Shown here: piece by piece, positions 42,251 through 53,108 of the stretch | Position numbering within the stretch: position 1 is the first letter of the stretch | Layout of the letters: each line of letters opens with the position of its first letter | Assembly: GCA_947623205.1 (NCBI GenBank) | Contig: CANQGM010000007.1 | Coordinates: 54,670-118,669 of the forward strand | Source: an uncultured Clostridia bacterium | GTDB lineage: Bacteria; Bacillota; Clostridia; Oscillospirales; Acutalibacteraceae | Length of the DNA: 64,000 bases | Direction: 5' to 3' | Translations under genes and position numbers: made by a program | Notes under the pieces: model-generated | The model's input: the letters and a program-made list of their open reading frames with translations, nothing else | Told to the model about the DNA's origin: nothing | Database searches by the model: none

Positions 42251-42720
42251 AAGAGATTTTTACGGTGGTTTCGGTAATTTGTGCGTCTGCTCTTATCTGC
42301 ACTCTTGTTTCAACATTTATAACAAGCGGCAGTACAAAAAAAATACTTAATCTTGTTCTCGGCGCTTTTATGATATGCTGCCTGATCATGCCGGTAAAAA
42401 ATGCGCTGAAAGGCTTTAATATAAACGTTTCTGATTATGAACCGGCCGATGAAATTACTGCAACCGATGATGAAGCTTACAACAGGGAGGTGTTAAGTCA
42501 AACAAGAGAAAATCTTGAAAGCACTTTAAATGATTTGCTTTTGCAAAACGGAGTAAAAATTAACGGATGCAAAATTATTCTTGCACAAAGCGATGAAAAC
42601 AGCATAATCATATCATCAATAAGCATATACATTAATAAAGAATACGCTGTGAACACCGATTTAATTGTAAGAATTACCGAACAGAACTTTGGAGTTTCAC
42701 CAAGTGTATTAACGGAGTAA
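42247..42720 (+). CDS. spoIIIAF: stage III sporulation protein AF
   Basis: TTG start overlapping the spoIIIAE stop; MKEIFTVVSVICASALICTLV. Confidence 0.85.
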   Translation: MKEIFTVVSVICASALICTLVSTFITSGSTKKILNLVLGAFMICCLIMPVKNALKGFNINVSDYEPADEITATDDEAYNREVLSQTRENLESTLNDLLLQNGVKINGCKIILAQSDENSIIISSISIYINKEYAVNTDLIVRITEQNFGVSPSVLTE

Positions 42721-42723
42721 ATT

Positions 42724-43173
42724 ATGGAAGAAAGCAAAAAAAATAAAGTTAAAAAAATGTTTGACAGCGACAAAATACGCAGAATTATAATAATTGCCGG
42801 TATTGTGGGAATAGCACTGATTTTTCTTTCGTCCTATATTGACTTTGGTTCATTTGCAAATCAAAAGGAGGAAGAGGAATTTTCCGTAACCACATACAGC
42901 ACGGAAATTCAAAGCGACCTTCAAAGCGTAATATCAAAAATTGATGGTGCGGGACAAACACAAGTGCTGCTTACAATGGAAAATTCCGTTGAGTATGTTT
43001 ATCTTGACAACAGCACAACAAAAACAAAAGAAATTGAACCTGTTATCAGAGGAGTGCTGGTTGTATGTGAAGGCGGTGACGACCCTGTTGTAATTGAGCG
43101 CGTCACCGAAGCGGTAACAAAAGCGCTTGACATATCAACAGCAAAAGTATGTATTACAAAATTATCAGAATAA
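42724..43173 (+). CDS. spoIIIAG: stage III sporulation protein AG
   Basis: EPVIRGVLVVCEGGDDPVVIERVTEAVTKALDISTAKVCITKL. Confidence 0.95.
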   Translation: MEESKKNKVKKMFDSDKIRRIIIIAGIVGIALIFLSSYIDFGSFANQKEEEEFSVTTYSTEIQSDLQSVISKIDGAGQTQVLLTMENSVEYVYLDNSTTKTKEIEPVIRGVLVVCEGGDDPVVIERVTEAVTKALDISTAKVCITKLSE

Positions 43174-43187
43174 AGGTCGGGATCATT

Positions 43188-43736
43188 ATGAAATTTCAGA
43201 AAAAATATATAATTCTTGCAGCATTGGTGCTTGCTTTAGGCACAGCAGTATATATAAACTGGCAGTTTGCGGGTTCAAATTTAAACACAACAAGCAAAGA
43301 ACTCGGCGCGGCGTCTTACGTAAGCGCAACCGTCAGCAGTACAGGAACCTCTGACGAAGCGGTGCAGACGGCAGCTCTATCAAAAGACCAGAAAAACTAT
43401 TTTGCGACCGAACGCACCAAACGCCAAAGTACCCAAGATAAAGTGATTGATAAAGCAAACGAAGTGTTTGACCTTGAGGGTGCTACGGATGAAGAAAAAA
43501 GCAAGGCGCAAAAAGACGTTGAGCAAATGCTGAAAACATTTACCGTTCAGGACAGCATTGAAAGTATTATAAAAGCAAAGGGATTTTCAGAGTGCCTGTG
43601 TTATATAAGCGACGAAGGCGTAACCGTAATCGTTCCTGACAGCGAGCTTAACGATACATCGGTGTTGGTGATTGACGACGCAGTAACATCACACTATGAT
43701 GTCAGTTTTGACGATATTTCAATAGTGGGTGCTTGA
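43188..43736 (+). CDS. spoIIIAH: stage III sporulation protein AH
   Basis: SpoIIIAH-like, last gene of operon. Confidence 0.9.
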   Translation: MKFQKKYIILAALVLALGTAVYINWQFAGSNLNTTSKELGAASYVSATVSSTGTSDEAVQTAALSKDQKNYFATERTKRQSTQDKVIDKANEVFDLEGATDEEKSKAQKDVEQMLKTFTVQDSIESIIKAKGFSECLCYISDEGVTVIVPDSELNDTSVLVIDDAVTSHYDVSFDDISIVGA

Positions 43737-43796
43737 TTAATCAATAGCTGTTATGTTATAATTACTCTGTAAATTCAATGCAAAGTTGGTTTAAAT

Positions 43797-44234
43797 ATGA
43801 GTAATGATAATAATGGCAATGTTAAACTTACGCGCAGCGAGGCAAGAGAGCAGGCTTTTATGCTTTTGTTTTCAGAGTTATTTGATAATGAGCCTCTTGA
43901 AGCAACAATTGAGGATAAATCCCAGATGTTTAAGGGCGGCATCTGCGGTTATGCCCAAGCGGTTGTAAGCGGAATTGAAGATAAAAAAGATGAAATAGAC
44001 GCGGAAATAAAAAAGAATTTAAAAGAGGGCTGGTCGCTTTCAAGAATTTCAAAGCCTTCCTTTGCAATTTTGCGCCTGGCAATTTATGAGATAAAATATG
44101 TTGACAGTGTGCCGCAGAGCGTATCAATTAATGAGGCGGTAGAGCTTGCTAAAAAATATACTATTGATGAAAGCAGGTTTGTGAACGGAATACTGGGTTC
44201 TTATGCCCGCGAAAATTCCGGAGGAGAAAAATGA
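43797..44234 (+). CDS. nusB: transcription antitermination factor NusB
   Basis: SEAREQAFMLLFSELF..AILRLAIYEIKYVDSVPQSVSINEAVELAKKY. Confidence 0.97.
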   Translation: MSNDNNGNVKLTRSEAREQAFMLLFSELFDNEPLEATIEDKSQMFKGGICGYAQAVVSGIEDKKDEIDAEIKKNLKEGWSLSRISKPSFAILRLAIYEIKYVDSVPQSVSINEAVELAKKYTIDESRFVNGILGSYARENSGGEK

Positions 44235-45175
44235 GCCTTTTCCTCGGAATAGATACTTCTAATTACACAACTTCAACTGCACTTTATGACAGCAGTACGG
44301 GCGAGATGTTTCAGCAAAAAAAGCTGCTTCCCGTCAAGGAAGGACAGCTCGGACTGCGGCAGAATGAAGCGGTATTTCATCATACAGCACAACTTCATAC
44401 GCTGTTTTCGGAACTTGTAAAAGATATTGACGCAACTCAAATTTCAGCAATAGGAGTTTCAACGCGTCCGCGTCCCGTTAACGGTTCTTATATGCCGTGT
44501 TTTACGGCAGGAGTAAATACGGCAAAAATTTTGTCGGCCGCATTAAAAAAGCCTCTTTTGACTTTTTCACATCAGGAGGGGCATATTGCGGCGGTGCTTT
44601 TCAGTGCGCACAGGGACGACTTGTTTGATAAAAAGTTTCTTGCGTTTCACGTCAGCGGGGGCACGACCGAAGCGGTTATTGCACAGGGAAATAAGTATGG
44701 ATTTTCTCTCAGAACCGTAGCAAAATCGCTTGATTTGCACGCGGGACAGGCTATTGACAGAGTAGGGCTTATGCTCGGACTTAAATTTCCCTGCGGAGCG
44801 CAGCTTGAACAGCTTGCACTGAAAAATACCGAAAAGCTTTCCGTTCGTCCAACGCTAAAAGGCTGCGACTGCTGTTTGAGCGGAGTTGAAAATCTTTGCA
44901 GAAAGATGATTGAAAACGGAGAATCTAAAGAAAAAACAGCTGCATTTTGCTTAAAATATATAGAAAAATCGCTTGAAAAAATGACCGAATCTGTTTTTGA
45001 TTCTTACGGAACAATGCCTGTAATTTATGCAGGGGGCGTAATGGCTGATTCTATCATTAAAAATTCTTTTACAGAAAAATTCTCTGCAATTTTTGCACAG
45101 CCGCAGTTTTCAACAGACAATGCCGCAGGCATTGCATATTTAACCGACAGGAAGTTTAAAAATGTACAAACCTGA
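44231..45175 (+). CDS. TsaD/Kae1-like (O-sialoglycoprotein endopeptidase-like) protein
   Basis: LFLGIDTSNYTTSTALYD, HQEGHIAAVLFS, AGGVMADSI. Confidence 0.9.
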   Translation: MSLFLGIDTSNYTTSTALYDSSTGEMFQQKKLLPVKEGQLGLRQNEAVFHHTAQLHTLFSELVKDIDATQISAIGVSTRPRPVNGSYMPCFTAGVNTAKILSAALKKPLLTFSHQEGHIAAVLFSAHRDDLFDKKFLAFHVSGGTTEAVIAQGNKYGFSLRTVAKSLDLHAGQAIDRVGLMLGLKFPCGAQLEQLALKNTEKLSVRPTLKGCDCCLSGVENLCRKMIENGESKEKTAAFCLKYIEKSLEKMTESVFDSYGTMPVIYAGGVMADSIIKNSFTEKFSAIFAQPQFSTDNAAGIAYLTDRKFKNVQT

Positions 45176-46376
45176 CTTTGCCGCTCCGCGTGTGCTGAGC
45201 GTATCACAGCTTAATTTTTATATTAAATCACTCGTTGAAAACGACGCAAAGCTGAATTGTGTATTTCTGACGGGTGAAATTTCAAATTTAACCGACCATT
45301 ACCGGAGCGGACACATTTATTTGTCGCTTAAAGACGAAAAATCCATTATCCGTGCGATGATGTTTGCAGGTAATGCGCGCAGTCTTCAATTTAAACCGGC
45401 AGACGGAATGAAAATAATCTGCCGCGGAAGAATAGCCGTATATGAACCGAACGGTCAGTATCAGCTTTATATAGAAGATATGCAGCCCGACGGGGTGGGC
45501 GCTCTTACGCTTGCATATGAACAGCTTAAAAAAACGCTTACAGAAAAAGGCATTTTTGATGAAAGTCATAAAAAGCCGTTGCCCAGGTTTCCTAAAACGG
45601 TAGGTGTTATCACTTCGCCTACGGGAGCGGCCGTGCAGGATATTCGCAATATACTTTTTCGCCGCTTTCCGTGCGTAAATGTAGTTATGTGTCCCGTACT
45701 TGTCCAGGGTGACAGCGCTCCTAAACAGCTTGTAAATGCGGTTAAAAAACTTGATGAAAATAATGCATGCGATGTAATAATAATAGGCAGAGGGGGCGGC
45801 TCAATCGAGGATTTGTGGGCGTTTAACAGCGAAGAACTTGCATATGCAATATACAACTGCAAAATTCCCGTAATTTCAGCCGTGGGGCACGAAACCGATT
45901 TTACAATATGTGACTTTGTATCAGACCTGCGCGCGCCCACTCCTTCAGCGGCGGCGGAGCTTGCCGTTCCCGACAGGGACGAGCTTATGACTTACTATAA
46001 ATCGCAGCTGCAATACGTTTGTTCAATTACAGACGTTAAAATAAAACAGTGTCAAAATATATTGACGGAACAACAGAGGAAAATTTCACTTTTTTCTCCG
46101 CATAACAAAATTGAAAAGTACGAAAGATATTTATCCGCATATAAAGCGTATTGTGAAAAATATATCAGTGATATAATAACCGAAAAAAATAATGAGCTTT
46201 CAAGACTTGCCGCAAAAATTGAAAGTTTAAATCCGCTTTCAGTTCTTTCAAGAGGTTATTCGATTGCCGAAAAAAACGGCAAGGTCGTTACATCAAAAAC
46301 TCAGCTGAACAAAGACGATTTGTTTACAGTTGAGTTCTCCGACGGTAAAATTACAGCAAAAGCAACAGGTGAGTAA
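45162..46376 (+). CDS. xseA: exodeoxyribonuclease VII large subunit
   Basis: VLSVSQLNFYIKSLVE, IIGRGGGSIEDLWAFNSE. Confidence 0.98.
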   Translation: MYKPDFAAPRVLSVSQLNFYIKSLVENDAKLNCVFLTGEISNLTDHYRSGHIYLSLKDEKSIIRAMMFAGNARSLQFKPADGMKIICRGRIAVYEPNGQYQLYIEDMQPDGVGALTLAYEQLKKTLTEKGIFDESHKKPLPRFPKTVGVITSPTGAAVQDIRNILFRRFPCVNVVMCPVLVQGDSAPKQLVNAVKKLDENNACDVIIIGRGGGSIEDLWAFNSEELAYAIYNCKIPVISAVGHETDFTICDFVSDLRAPTPSAAAELAVPDRDELMTYYKSQLQYVCSITDVKIKQCQNILTEQQRKISLFSPHNKIEKYERYLSAYKAYCEKYISDIITEKNNELSRLAAKIESLNPLSVLSRGYSIAEKNGKVVTSKTQLNKDDLFTVEFSDGKITAKATGE

Positions 46377-46378
46377 CT

Positions 46379-49300
46379 ATGGCATTCACACATTTACACG
46401 TTCATACCGAATACAGTCTGCTTGACGGCGCCTGCCGCATAAGCAGAATTGCTCAGGCAGCCAAAGAAAAGGGACAAACTGCGCTTGCAATCACCGACCA
46501 CGGTGTTATGTATGGCGCAGTTGATTTTTACAGAGCCTGCATAAAAGAGGGCGTTAAGCCCATAATCGGCTGTGAGGTTTACGTTGCGCCCAAATCGCGT
46601 TTTGATAAAACATCCATGTATCAAAAATATTATCATATGGTATTGCTTTGTGAAAATAATACAGGCTATCAGAATTTAATAAAGCTTGTTTCAAAGGGAT
46701 TTACGGAAGGGTTTTATTCAAAGCCGAGAATTGATGATGAACTTCTTGAAAAGTACCACGAGGGGCTTATTTGCCTTTCAGCCTGCCTTGCAGGTGAAAT
46801 CCCTCAAAAGCTGCTTGACGGCGACTATGAGGGGGCAAAGAAAAAGGCGGAATATTACCGCGATCTGTTTGGCAAAAACAGCTTTTTTATTGAATTGCAG
46901 GATCACGGCATTGAAGAACAAAAGCGGATCATACCAAATCTTGTAAAAATTGCAGAAGAGATCGGTGTTAAGGTTGTTGCAACCAATGACTGTCACTATA
47001 TTGAAAAAGAAGACAGCAAAACGCATAATATTCTGCTGTGTATTCAGACAAACCGTACTGTAAATGACAATGACAGAATGGAATTTCAGACTGACGAATT
47101 TTATATTAAAACCGAAGAAGAAATGCGTTTGCTGTTTCCATCGCTGCCGCAGGCCATTGAAAATACTCAGATCATTGCCGACAGATGCAATGTTGAGTTT
47201 GAATTTGGCGTGCGCAAGCTTCCTCGGTTTGATGTGCCGAACAACGAAAACCATCTTGAATATTTCAGACGCTGTTGCTTTAAAGGACTGCACGAGCATT
47301 ACGGAGAAAATCCCGATAAGTCATTGACCGACCGTCTGGAATATGAGATAGACACCATTTCAAAAATGGGTTTCGTTGATTACTATCTTATTGTTAATGA
47401 CTTTGTTCAGTATGCGAAATCAAACGATATTCCCGTAGGTCCGGGCAGAGGTTCGGGGGCAGGCTCTCTGTGTGCATACTGCATAGGTATTACGGCGATT
47501 GACCCTATTAAATATAATCTTCTTTTTGAGCGTTTTCTGAATCCTGAACGCGTCAGTATGCCCGACTTTGACATAGACTTCTGCAAGGAACGCAGGGGAG
47601 AGGTCATTGACTATGTTGTGAGAAAATACGGCGAGGACAGAGTGGCGCAGATCATTTCATTCGGTACAATGGCGGCCCGCGGAGCAATTAGAGACGCAGG
47701 CAGAGCGCTTGCAATTCCGTATGCGGCAGTTGATAAAATAGCCAAGCTTGTTCCCATGGAGCTTAACATTACAATTGAAAAGGCGCTTAAATTAAGCTCA
47801 GAGCTTAGTAAAAGATACAGCGAGGACGAACAGACTAAAAACCTTATAGACATTGCAATGAGTATTGAGGGTATGCCGAGAAACGCAACAATGCATGCGG
47901 CAGGAGTTGTAATTACGGACAAGCCTGTCTCCGAGTATGTTCCGCTTTCAAAAAATGACGATAATGTCGTAACTCAATATACAATGACAACGCTTGAGGA
48001 ACTCGGCTTGCTTAAAATGGATTTTCTCGGACTGCGCAATCTTACGGTAATTGACGACGCAGAAAGGCTTATAAAAAATAATCATCCCGAATATAACAGC
48101 AATAATGTTAATGAAAATGATAAAAAAGTATTTGAAATGATTTCGCAGGGTTATACAGAGGGTGTTTTTCAGTTTGAAAGCCAGGGTATGCGCAATGTTT
48201 TGACTCAGCTCAGACCGGAATCTATTGAAGATTTAATCGCGGTTCTGTCTCTTTACCGCCCCGGCCCAATGGACAGTATTCCTACCTATATAGACTGCCG
48301 TCACAATCCGTCTCACATACGCTACAAACATCCTATGCTTAAAGAGATACTTGACGTTACCTACGGATGTATAGTTTATCAGGAACAGGTAATGCAGATA
48401 TTCCGTACTCTTGCGGGTTACAGCCTTGGCAGAGCAGATATTGTACGACGTGCAATGAGCAAAAAGAAACATTCCGTAATGGAGAAGGAACGCAAAATTT
48501 TTATTAACGGTCTTACCGATGAAAACGGAAGAGTAATTGTTGAAGGCTGTATTCGCAGGGGGGTTGATGAAAAAACAGCCAATTCAATTTATGATGAAAT
48601 GGAAAGCTTCGCGTCATATGCGTTCAATAAATCTCACGCGGCGGCATATGCTTCAATATCATATAAAACCGCTTGGCTTAAATGCTACTATCCCCGTGAA
48701 TATATGGCGGCACTGCTGTCAAGCGTTCTTGATAATCAGAATAAAATGGCGGTATATATTTCAGAATGTCAGCGAATGGGTATTCGCGTTTTGCCCCCTA
48801 ATGTAAACGAGAGTAATCTCGGGTTTACCGTAAGCGGAAGTAATATACGCTACGGCTTGCTTGCAATAAAAAATCTCGGCAGACAGTTTATTGATGAAAT
48901 TATTTCAGAGCGCGCATATAAAAAGTACGATTCATTCTATGATTTCTGCAAACGTCTGTATGGGAAAAATATGAACAGCAGGGCGATAGAAAGCCTTATA
49001 AAGTGCGGCGCCTTTGACGGACTTGGCGCAAATCGGCGTCAGCTGCTTGCGGTAAGCAAAACGGTGCTTGACGACCTTGAGTACGAGAAAAAGCGAAATA
49101 TGGGCGGTCAGCTTTCGTTTTTTGATATGGACAATCAAAAGGAGGCAATATCGGCAGAACCCGAAATGCCTGCCTTATCCGAATTTTCCAAAGATGAACT
49201 TCTGCATATGGAAAATGAAATTGCGGGAATGTATTTAAGCGGTCACCCAATGGATGAATATACAGAATTTGCCCGCTCGATGAATGCCGATAAAACCGGC

Positions 49301-49882
49301 GAAATGATAAACAACGAGGGCGGAATTTATTTTGACGGCAAAAAGGTAACTCTTGTATGCATTGTGTCAAAAGTAAAAACTCAGCTTACAAAAAATAATA
49401 AAATGATGGCTTTTGTAAATGTTGAAGATAAATACGGGTCAATGGAAGTTGTTGTATTCCCGAATATTTATGACAAGTTCGCGGTATTTCTTAATGACGG
49501 AAACGCAATAATCATAAGAGGTACTCTTAATTTTAAAGAAAATGAAGAACCTAAAATCATTTGCGATACGATCGGCAAGGCGCGTTCAAACGCGGAATGT
49601 AATAATTCAGCCGATTTGTCCGTACAGAGCTCCGCTCAAAACGGTAATAAAAGCCATTCCGTTTCGGCTCTTTACATCAGAATTGATGATCTTAACACCG
49701 ATAAATACGATCGCGCAAAGCGAGTTCTTGACATTTTTGAAGGCAAAACACCCGTTATTTTTTATCTTACCAACAGTAAACGAAAGGTAAAAGCGCCGTC
49801 GTCAATGTGGGTAAGTCTTAATGATGTAATGATAAAAGAGCTTAAATTTCAGCTTGGAGATGAAAATGTAGTTGCAAAGTAA
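46379..49882 (+). CDS. dnaE: DNA polymerase III subunit alpha (DnaE)
   Basis: PHP HLHVHTEYSLLDGACRI, GPGRGSGAGSLCAYCIGIT, PDFDIDF. Confidence 0.99.
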   Translation: MAFTHLHVHTEYSLLDGACRISRIAQAAKEKGQTALAITDHGVMYGAVDFYRACIKEGVKPIIGCEVYVAPKSRFDKTSMYQKYYHMVLLCENNTGYQNLIKLVSKGFTEGFYSKPRIDDELLEKYHEGLICLSACLAGEIPQKLLDGDYEGAKKKAEYYRDLFGKNSFFIELQDHGIEEQKRIIPNLVKIAEEIGVKVVATNDCHYIEKEDSKTHNILLCIQTNRTVNDNDRMEFQTDEFYIKTEEEMRLLFPSLPQAIENTQIIADRCNVEFEFGVRKLPRFDVPNNENHLEYFRRCCFKGLHEHYGENPDKSLTDRLEYEIDTISKMGFVDYYLIVNDFVQYAKSNDIPVGPGRGSGAGSLCAYCIGITAIDPIKYNLLFERFLNPERVSMPDFDIDFCKERRGEVIDYVVRKYGEDRVAQIISFGTMAARGAIRDAGRALAIPYAAVDKIAKLVPMELNITIEKALKLSSELSKRYSEDEQTKNLIDIAMSIEGMPRNATMHAAGVVITDKPVSEYVPLSKNDDNVVTQYTMTTLEELGLLKMDFLGLRNLTVIDDAERLIKNNHPEYNSNNVNENDKKVFEMISQGYTEGVFQFESQGMRNVLTQLRPESIEDLIAVLSLYRPGPMDSIPTYIDCRHNPSHIRYKHPMLKEILDVTYGCIVYQEQVMQIFRTLAGYSLGRADIVRRAMSKKKHSVMEKERKIFINGLTDENGRVIVEGCIRRGVDEKTANSIYDEMESFASYAFNKSHAAAYASISYKTAWLKCYYPREYMAALLSSVLDNQNKMAVYISECQRMGIRVLPPNVNESNLGFTVSGSNIRYGLLAIKNLGRQFIDEIISERAYKKYDSFYDFCKRLYGKNMNSRAIESLIKCGAFDGLGANRRQLLAVSKTVLDDLEYEKKRNMGGQLSFFDMDNQKEAISAEPEMPALSEFSKDELLHMENEIAGMYLSGHPMDEYTEFARSMNADKTGEMINNEGGIYFDGKKVTLVCIVSKVKTQLTKNNKMMAFVNVEDKYGSMEVVVFPNIYDKFAVFLNDGNAIIIRGTLNFKENEEPKIICDTIGKARSNAECNNSADLSVQSSAQNGNKSHSVSALYIRIDDLNTDKYDRAKRVLDIFEGKTPVIFYLTNSKRKVKAPSSMWVSLNDVMIKELKFQLGDENVVAK

Positions 49883-50028
49883 CAAAAAATTAAGGCTGTT
49901 ATTATAGATAATGTATAAAAATATTTTAAACTATTGAATTTTAAATATAATTACTGTATAATTATTTTGTCAAATTTACTTTAACGGATAAAAGTATAAA
50001 AGCGTTAAAGCATTTAGGAGGAAACAAT

Positions 50029-51036
50029 GTGAAAATAACAAAAAAAATTACAGCCGTTTTACTTGCAGCACTCACAATGTCATTCTGTTTTGCAGGATGC
50101 GGCGGTTCGGAAAATTCTACTTCTGCACAAGATAGCAAAGCTGACTCAGGCAAAGTCTATAACATTGGTATTTGCCAGCTTATTCAGCATGATGCTCTTG
50201 ATGCGGCAACAAAGGGCTTTAGAGATACTCTTACCGAAAAGCTCGGAGAAGATAACGTAAAGTTTAACGAGCAGAACGCACAGGGTGAATCTGCAAACTG
50301 TACCACTATCTGCAACCAGTTTGTATCGTCAAATGTTGACCTTATACTCGGTAACGGAACAGCGGCTTTGCAGGCAGCTTACACGGCAACACCTAAAATT
50401 CCGATACTTGGCACGTCGATCACTCACTACGGAACGGCGCTTGATATCAGCGATTGGAAAGGCTACACAGAAATGAACGTTTCGGGTACATCCGACCTTG
50501 CGCCTCTTGAAGAACAGGCTGCAATGCTTAACGAGCTTTTCCCTGACGCTAAAAATGTAGGCATAATTTATTGCTCTGCCGAGGCTAACTCAAAATATCA
50601 GTATGAAACAATTAAGCCTTATTTTGAAAAAGACGGTTATACCGTTAAACAGTACACATTTGCTGATTCAAATGACGTTGCGGCAGTTACAACATCGGCT
50701 TGTGAAGAATGTGACGTTCTCTATATTCCAACCGACAACACAGCCGCTTCAAATACGGGTATCATCAACAATATAGCAGAGCCCAAAAAAGTTCCCATTG
50801 TTACCGGCGAAGAGGGCATATGCAAAGGCTGCGGCGTTGCAACGCTTTCAATAAGCTATTATGAACTTGGACAGAAAACAGGCGAAATGGCTTATGACAT
50901 TCTTGTAAACGGCAAAGATGTTTCAAAAATGGAAATTCAATTTGCCCCTGCAACAACCAAAAAGTATATGGCTGACAGATGTAAGGAATTGGGAGTTAAA
51001 ATCCCCGATGACTACGAAGAAATCAAATCGGAATAA
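50029..51036 (+). CDS. ABC transporter substrate-binding lipoprotein
   Basis: Lipobox CFAGCGG; GICQLIQHDALDAATKGF (TrpX-like family); GTG start. Confidence 0.9.
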   Translation: MKITKKITAVLLAALTMSFCFAGCGGSENSTSAQDSKADSGKVYNIGICQLIQHDALDAATKGFRDTLTEKLGEDNVKFNEQNAQGESANCTTICNQFVSSNVDLILGNGTAALQAAYTATPKIPILGTSITHYGTALDISDWKGYTEMNVSGTSDLAPLEEQAAMLNELFPDAKNVGIIYCSAEANSKYQYETIKPYFEKDGYTVKQYTFADSNDVAAVTTSACEECDVLYIPTDNTAASNTGIINNIAEPKKVPIVTGEEGICKGCGVATLSISYYELGQKTGEMAYDILVNGKDVSKMEIQFAPATTKKYMADRCKELGVKIPDDYEEIKSE

Positions 51037-51095
51037 TCTACGGTTTTGGGGTGCCGCTTACGACACCCCAAATTTTTTGAAAATTGGTGAATTAA

Positions 51096-52073
51096 ATGGA
51101 CGCGATATTATCTTATTTTTCGTCTCTTAACCCCATGGCATTTGTTGCCCAGCTTCCGGGCAACATTGCGCAGGGCATAATATGGGGACTTATGGCATTG
51201 GGAGTGTTTATAACGTTTAAACTACTCAACTTTGCCGACCTTACGGTAGACGGCTCGTTCGCCACGGGAGGCGCCGTCACCGCAATAATGCTTGTTAACG
51301 GTTTTCCCGTATGGATAACCATAATATTCGCCTTGCTGGCAGGACTGCTTGCGGGTCTTATAACGGGACTTTTACATACGTTGCTGGGAATACCCGATAT
51401 TTTATCGGGAATTTTGACGCAGATTGCGCTTTATTCAGTAAATCTTAACATTATGGGCAAGTCAAATCTTCCCGTAAGTTACAGAAACTATTCTCTGGTT
51501 TTATCCGGAAGTAATATAAATATGGCAATTATTATCAGTCTTGCATTTGCGGCAATTATTGTTGCTGCAATGTACTGGTATTTCGGAACAGAGCAGGGCT
51601 CAACAATACGCTCAACAGGAAGCAACCCGGCAATGAGCAAGGCTCAGGGCATTAATATCAGCTTTTCAAAGGTGGTTGCTCTTGCGCTGTCAAACGGTCT
51701 TGTTGCGCTTTCGGGTTCGCTCTTTGCTCAGTATCAGGGATTTTCAGATGTAAATATGGGCAGAGGCGCAATAGTTATAGGTCTTGCCGCTGTAATTATA
51801 GGACAGGTTCTTGGAGAGGCGCTTTTCCGCAGACACATTAATTTTATTATAACTCTCATATTTGTTATTATCGGCGGTATCCTCTATTACATTGCAATGG
51901 GTATTGTTTTATGGCTTAAAATGCCGACAGACGATACAAAACTTTTCACGGCAGTAATAGTTGCTGTCTTCCTTGCAGTTCCATATCTTAGGAATAAATC
52001 AAAAAACTCCTTTAAAAAGGTTGCAAAGCAGAACGCAAAAGGAATGAGCACGGAGGGCGAGAATAATGCTTGA
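51096..52073 (+). CDS. ABC transporter permease
   Basis: Multi-TM; NFADLTVDGSFATGGAV; adjacent to SBP and ATPase. Confidence 0.9.
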   Translation: MDAILSYFSSLNPMAFVAQLPGNIAQGIIWGLMALGVFITFKLLNFADLTVDGSFATGGAVTAIMLVNGFPVWITIIFALLAGLLAGLITGLLHTLLGIPDILSGILTQIALYSVNLNIMGKSNLPVSYRNYSLVLSGSNINMAIIISLAFAAIIVAAMYWYFGTEQGSTIRSTGSNPAMSKAQGINISFSKVVALALSNGLVALSGSLFAQYQGFSDVNMGRGAIVIGLAAVIIGQVLGEALFRRHINFIITLIFVIIGGILYYIAMGIVLWLKMPTDDTKLFTAVIVAVFLAVPYLRNKSKNSFKKVAKQNAKGMSTEGENNA

Positions 52074-52866
52074 AATCAAAAATGTTTATAAAACTTTTAA
52101 TAAAGGCACGGTTAATGAAAAACGTGCCCTCTGCGGTCTTTCTCTTACGCTTAACGAAGGTGATTTTTGCACTGTTATCGGCGGTAACGGCGCCGGAAAG
52201 TCAACAATGCTCAATGCCATTGCAGGCGTGTGGCCTGTTGACAGCGGAGCGGTAATAATTGACGGAAAAGATGTTTCAAAGCTTCCCGAACACAAGCGCG
52301 CGTCATATTTGGGACGGGTGTTTCAGGACCCTATGACGGGCACTGTCGCCAATATGGAAATTGCAGAAAATCTTGCAATTGCCGCCCGCCGCGGAAAGCG
52401 CAGAGGGCTTTCGTGGGGAGTAAAAAGGGAAGAAAAAGTAAAATACCGTGAAATGCTAAAAGAATTTGGCTTGGGTCTTGAAGACAGAATGACATCAAAA
52501 GTAGGTTTGCTGTCCGGCGGTCAGCGCCAGGCAATAACGCTGCTTATGGCTACTATTCAAAAGCCAAAGCTCCTTTTGCTTGATGAGCACACTGCCGCCC
52601 TTGACCCTAAAACCGCCTCAAAGGTGCTTGAGTTGAGCGATAAAATCATAGCCGAAAACAATCTTACGGCGCTTATGGTAACACATAATATGAAAGACGC
52701 AATCGCTCACGGAAACAGGCTCATTATGATGAACGACGGTAAAATTATTCTTAATATTTCCGGAGAAGAAAAGAAAAAGCTTACCGTTGACGACCTTTTG
52801 AAAAAATTTGAGCAGGTAAGCGGTTCAAAAATTGATAACGACAGAATGTTATTAAGCACGGATTGA
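52066..52866 (+). CDS. ABC transporter ATP-binding protein
   Basis: Walker A GGNGAGKST, LSGGQRQ signature. Confidence 0.97.
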   Translation: MLEIKNVYKTFNKGTVNEKRALCGLSLTLNEGDFCTVIGGNGAGKSTMLNAIAGVWPVDSGAVIIDGKDVSKLPEHKRASYLGRVFQDPMTGTVANMEIAENLAIAARRGKRRGLSWGVKREEKVKYREMLKEFGLGLEDRMTSKVGLLSGGQRQAITLLMATIQKPKLLLLDEHTAALDPKTASKVLELSDKIIAENNLTALMVTHNMKDAIAHGNRLIMMNDGKIILNISGEEKKKLTVDDLLKKFEQVSGSKIDNDRMLLSTD

Positions 52867-52992
52867 TAATAATTTTAAATACAGTAAATATACGTATTTC
52901 ATTTAATTTTAATTGCAATAAAGGCACTTGTAACACTAATAATTCTGCATATGTATATATGTAACCGTAAAAATCTAATAACAATATAAAGA

Positions 52993-53027
52993 AACAGCCC
53001 GCTTATCAAGTGGGCTGTTTCTTTATT
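52993..53027. terminator. terminator hairpin
   Basis: gaaacagcccgctt atcaa gtgggctgtttc. Confidence 0.75.
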
Positions 53028-53108
53028 TATATGCTGTTTGCATTCGGTCATAACTTTTAATTATAAAACCAATGACGTATTATCTTGGTATATTTTTTAA
53101 TATTTACG

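Noticed and set aside
50027-50031. ATGTGA start-stop overlapping the GTG start of the ABC substrate-binding gene
   Set aside because: Probably a chance or minor start context; no independent support for a regulatory minimal ORF.
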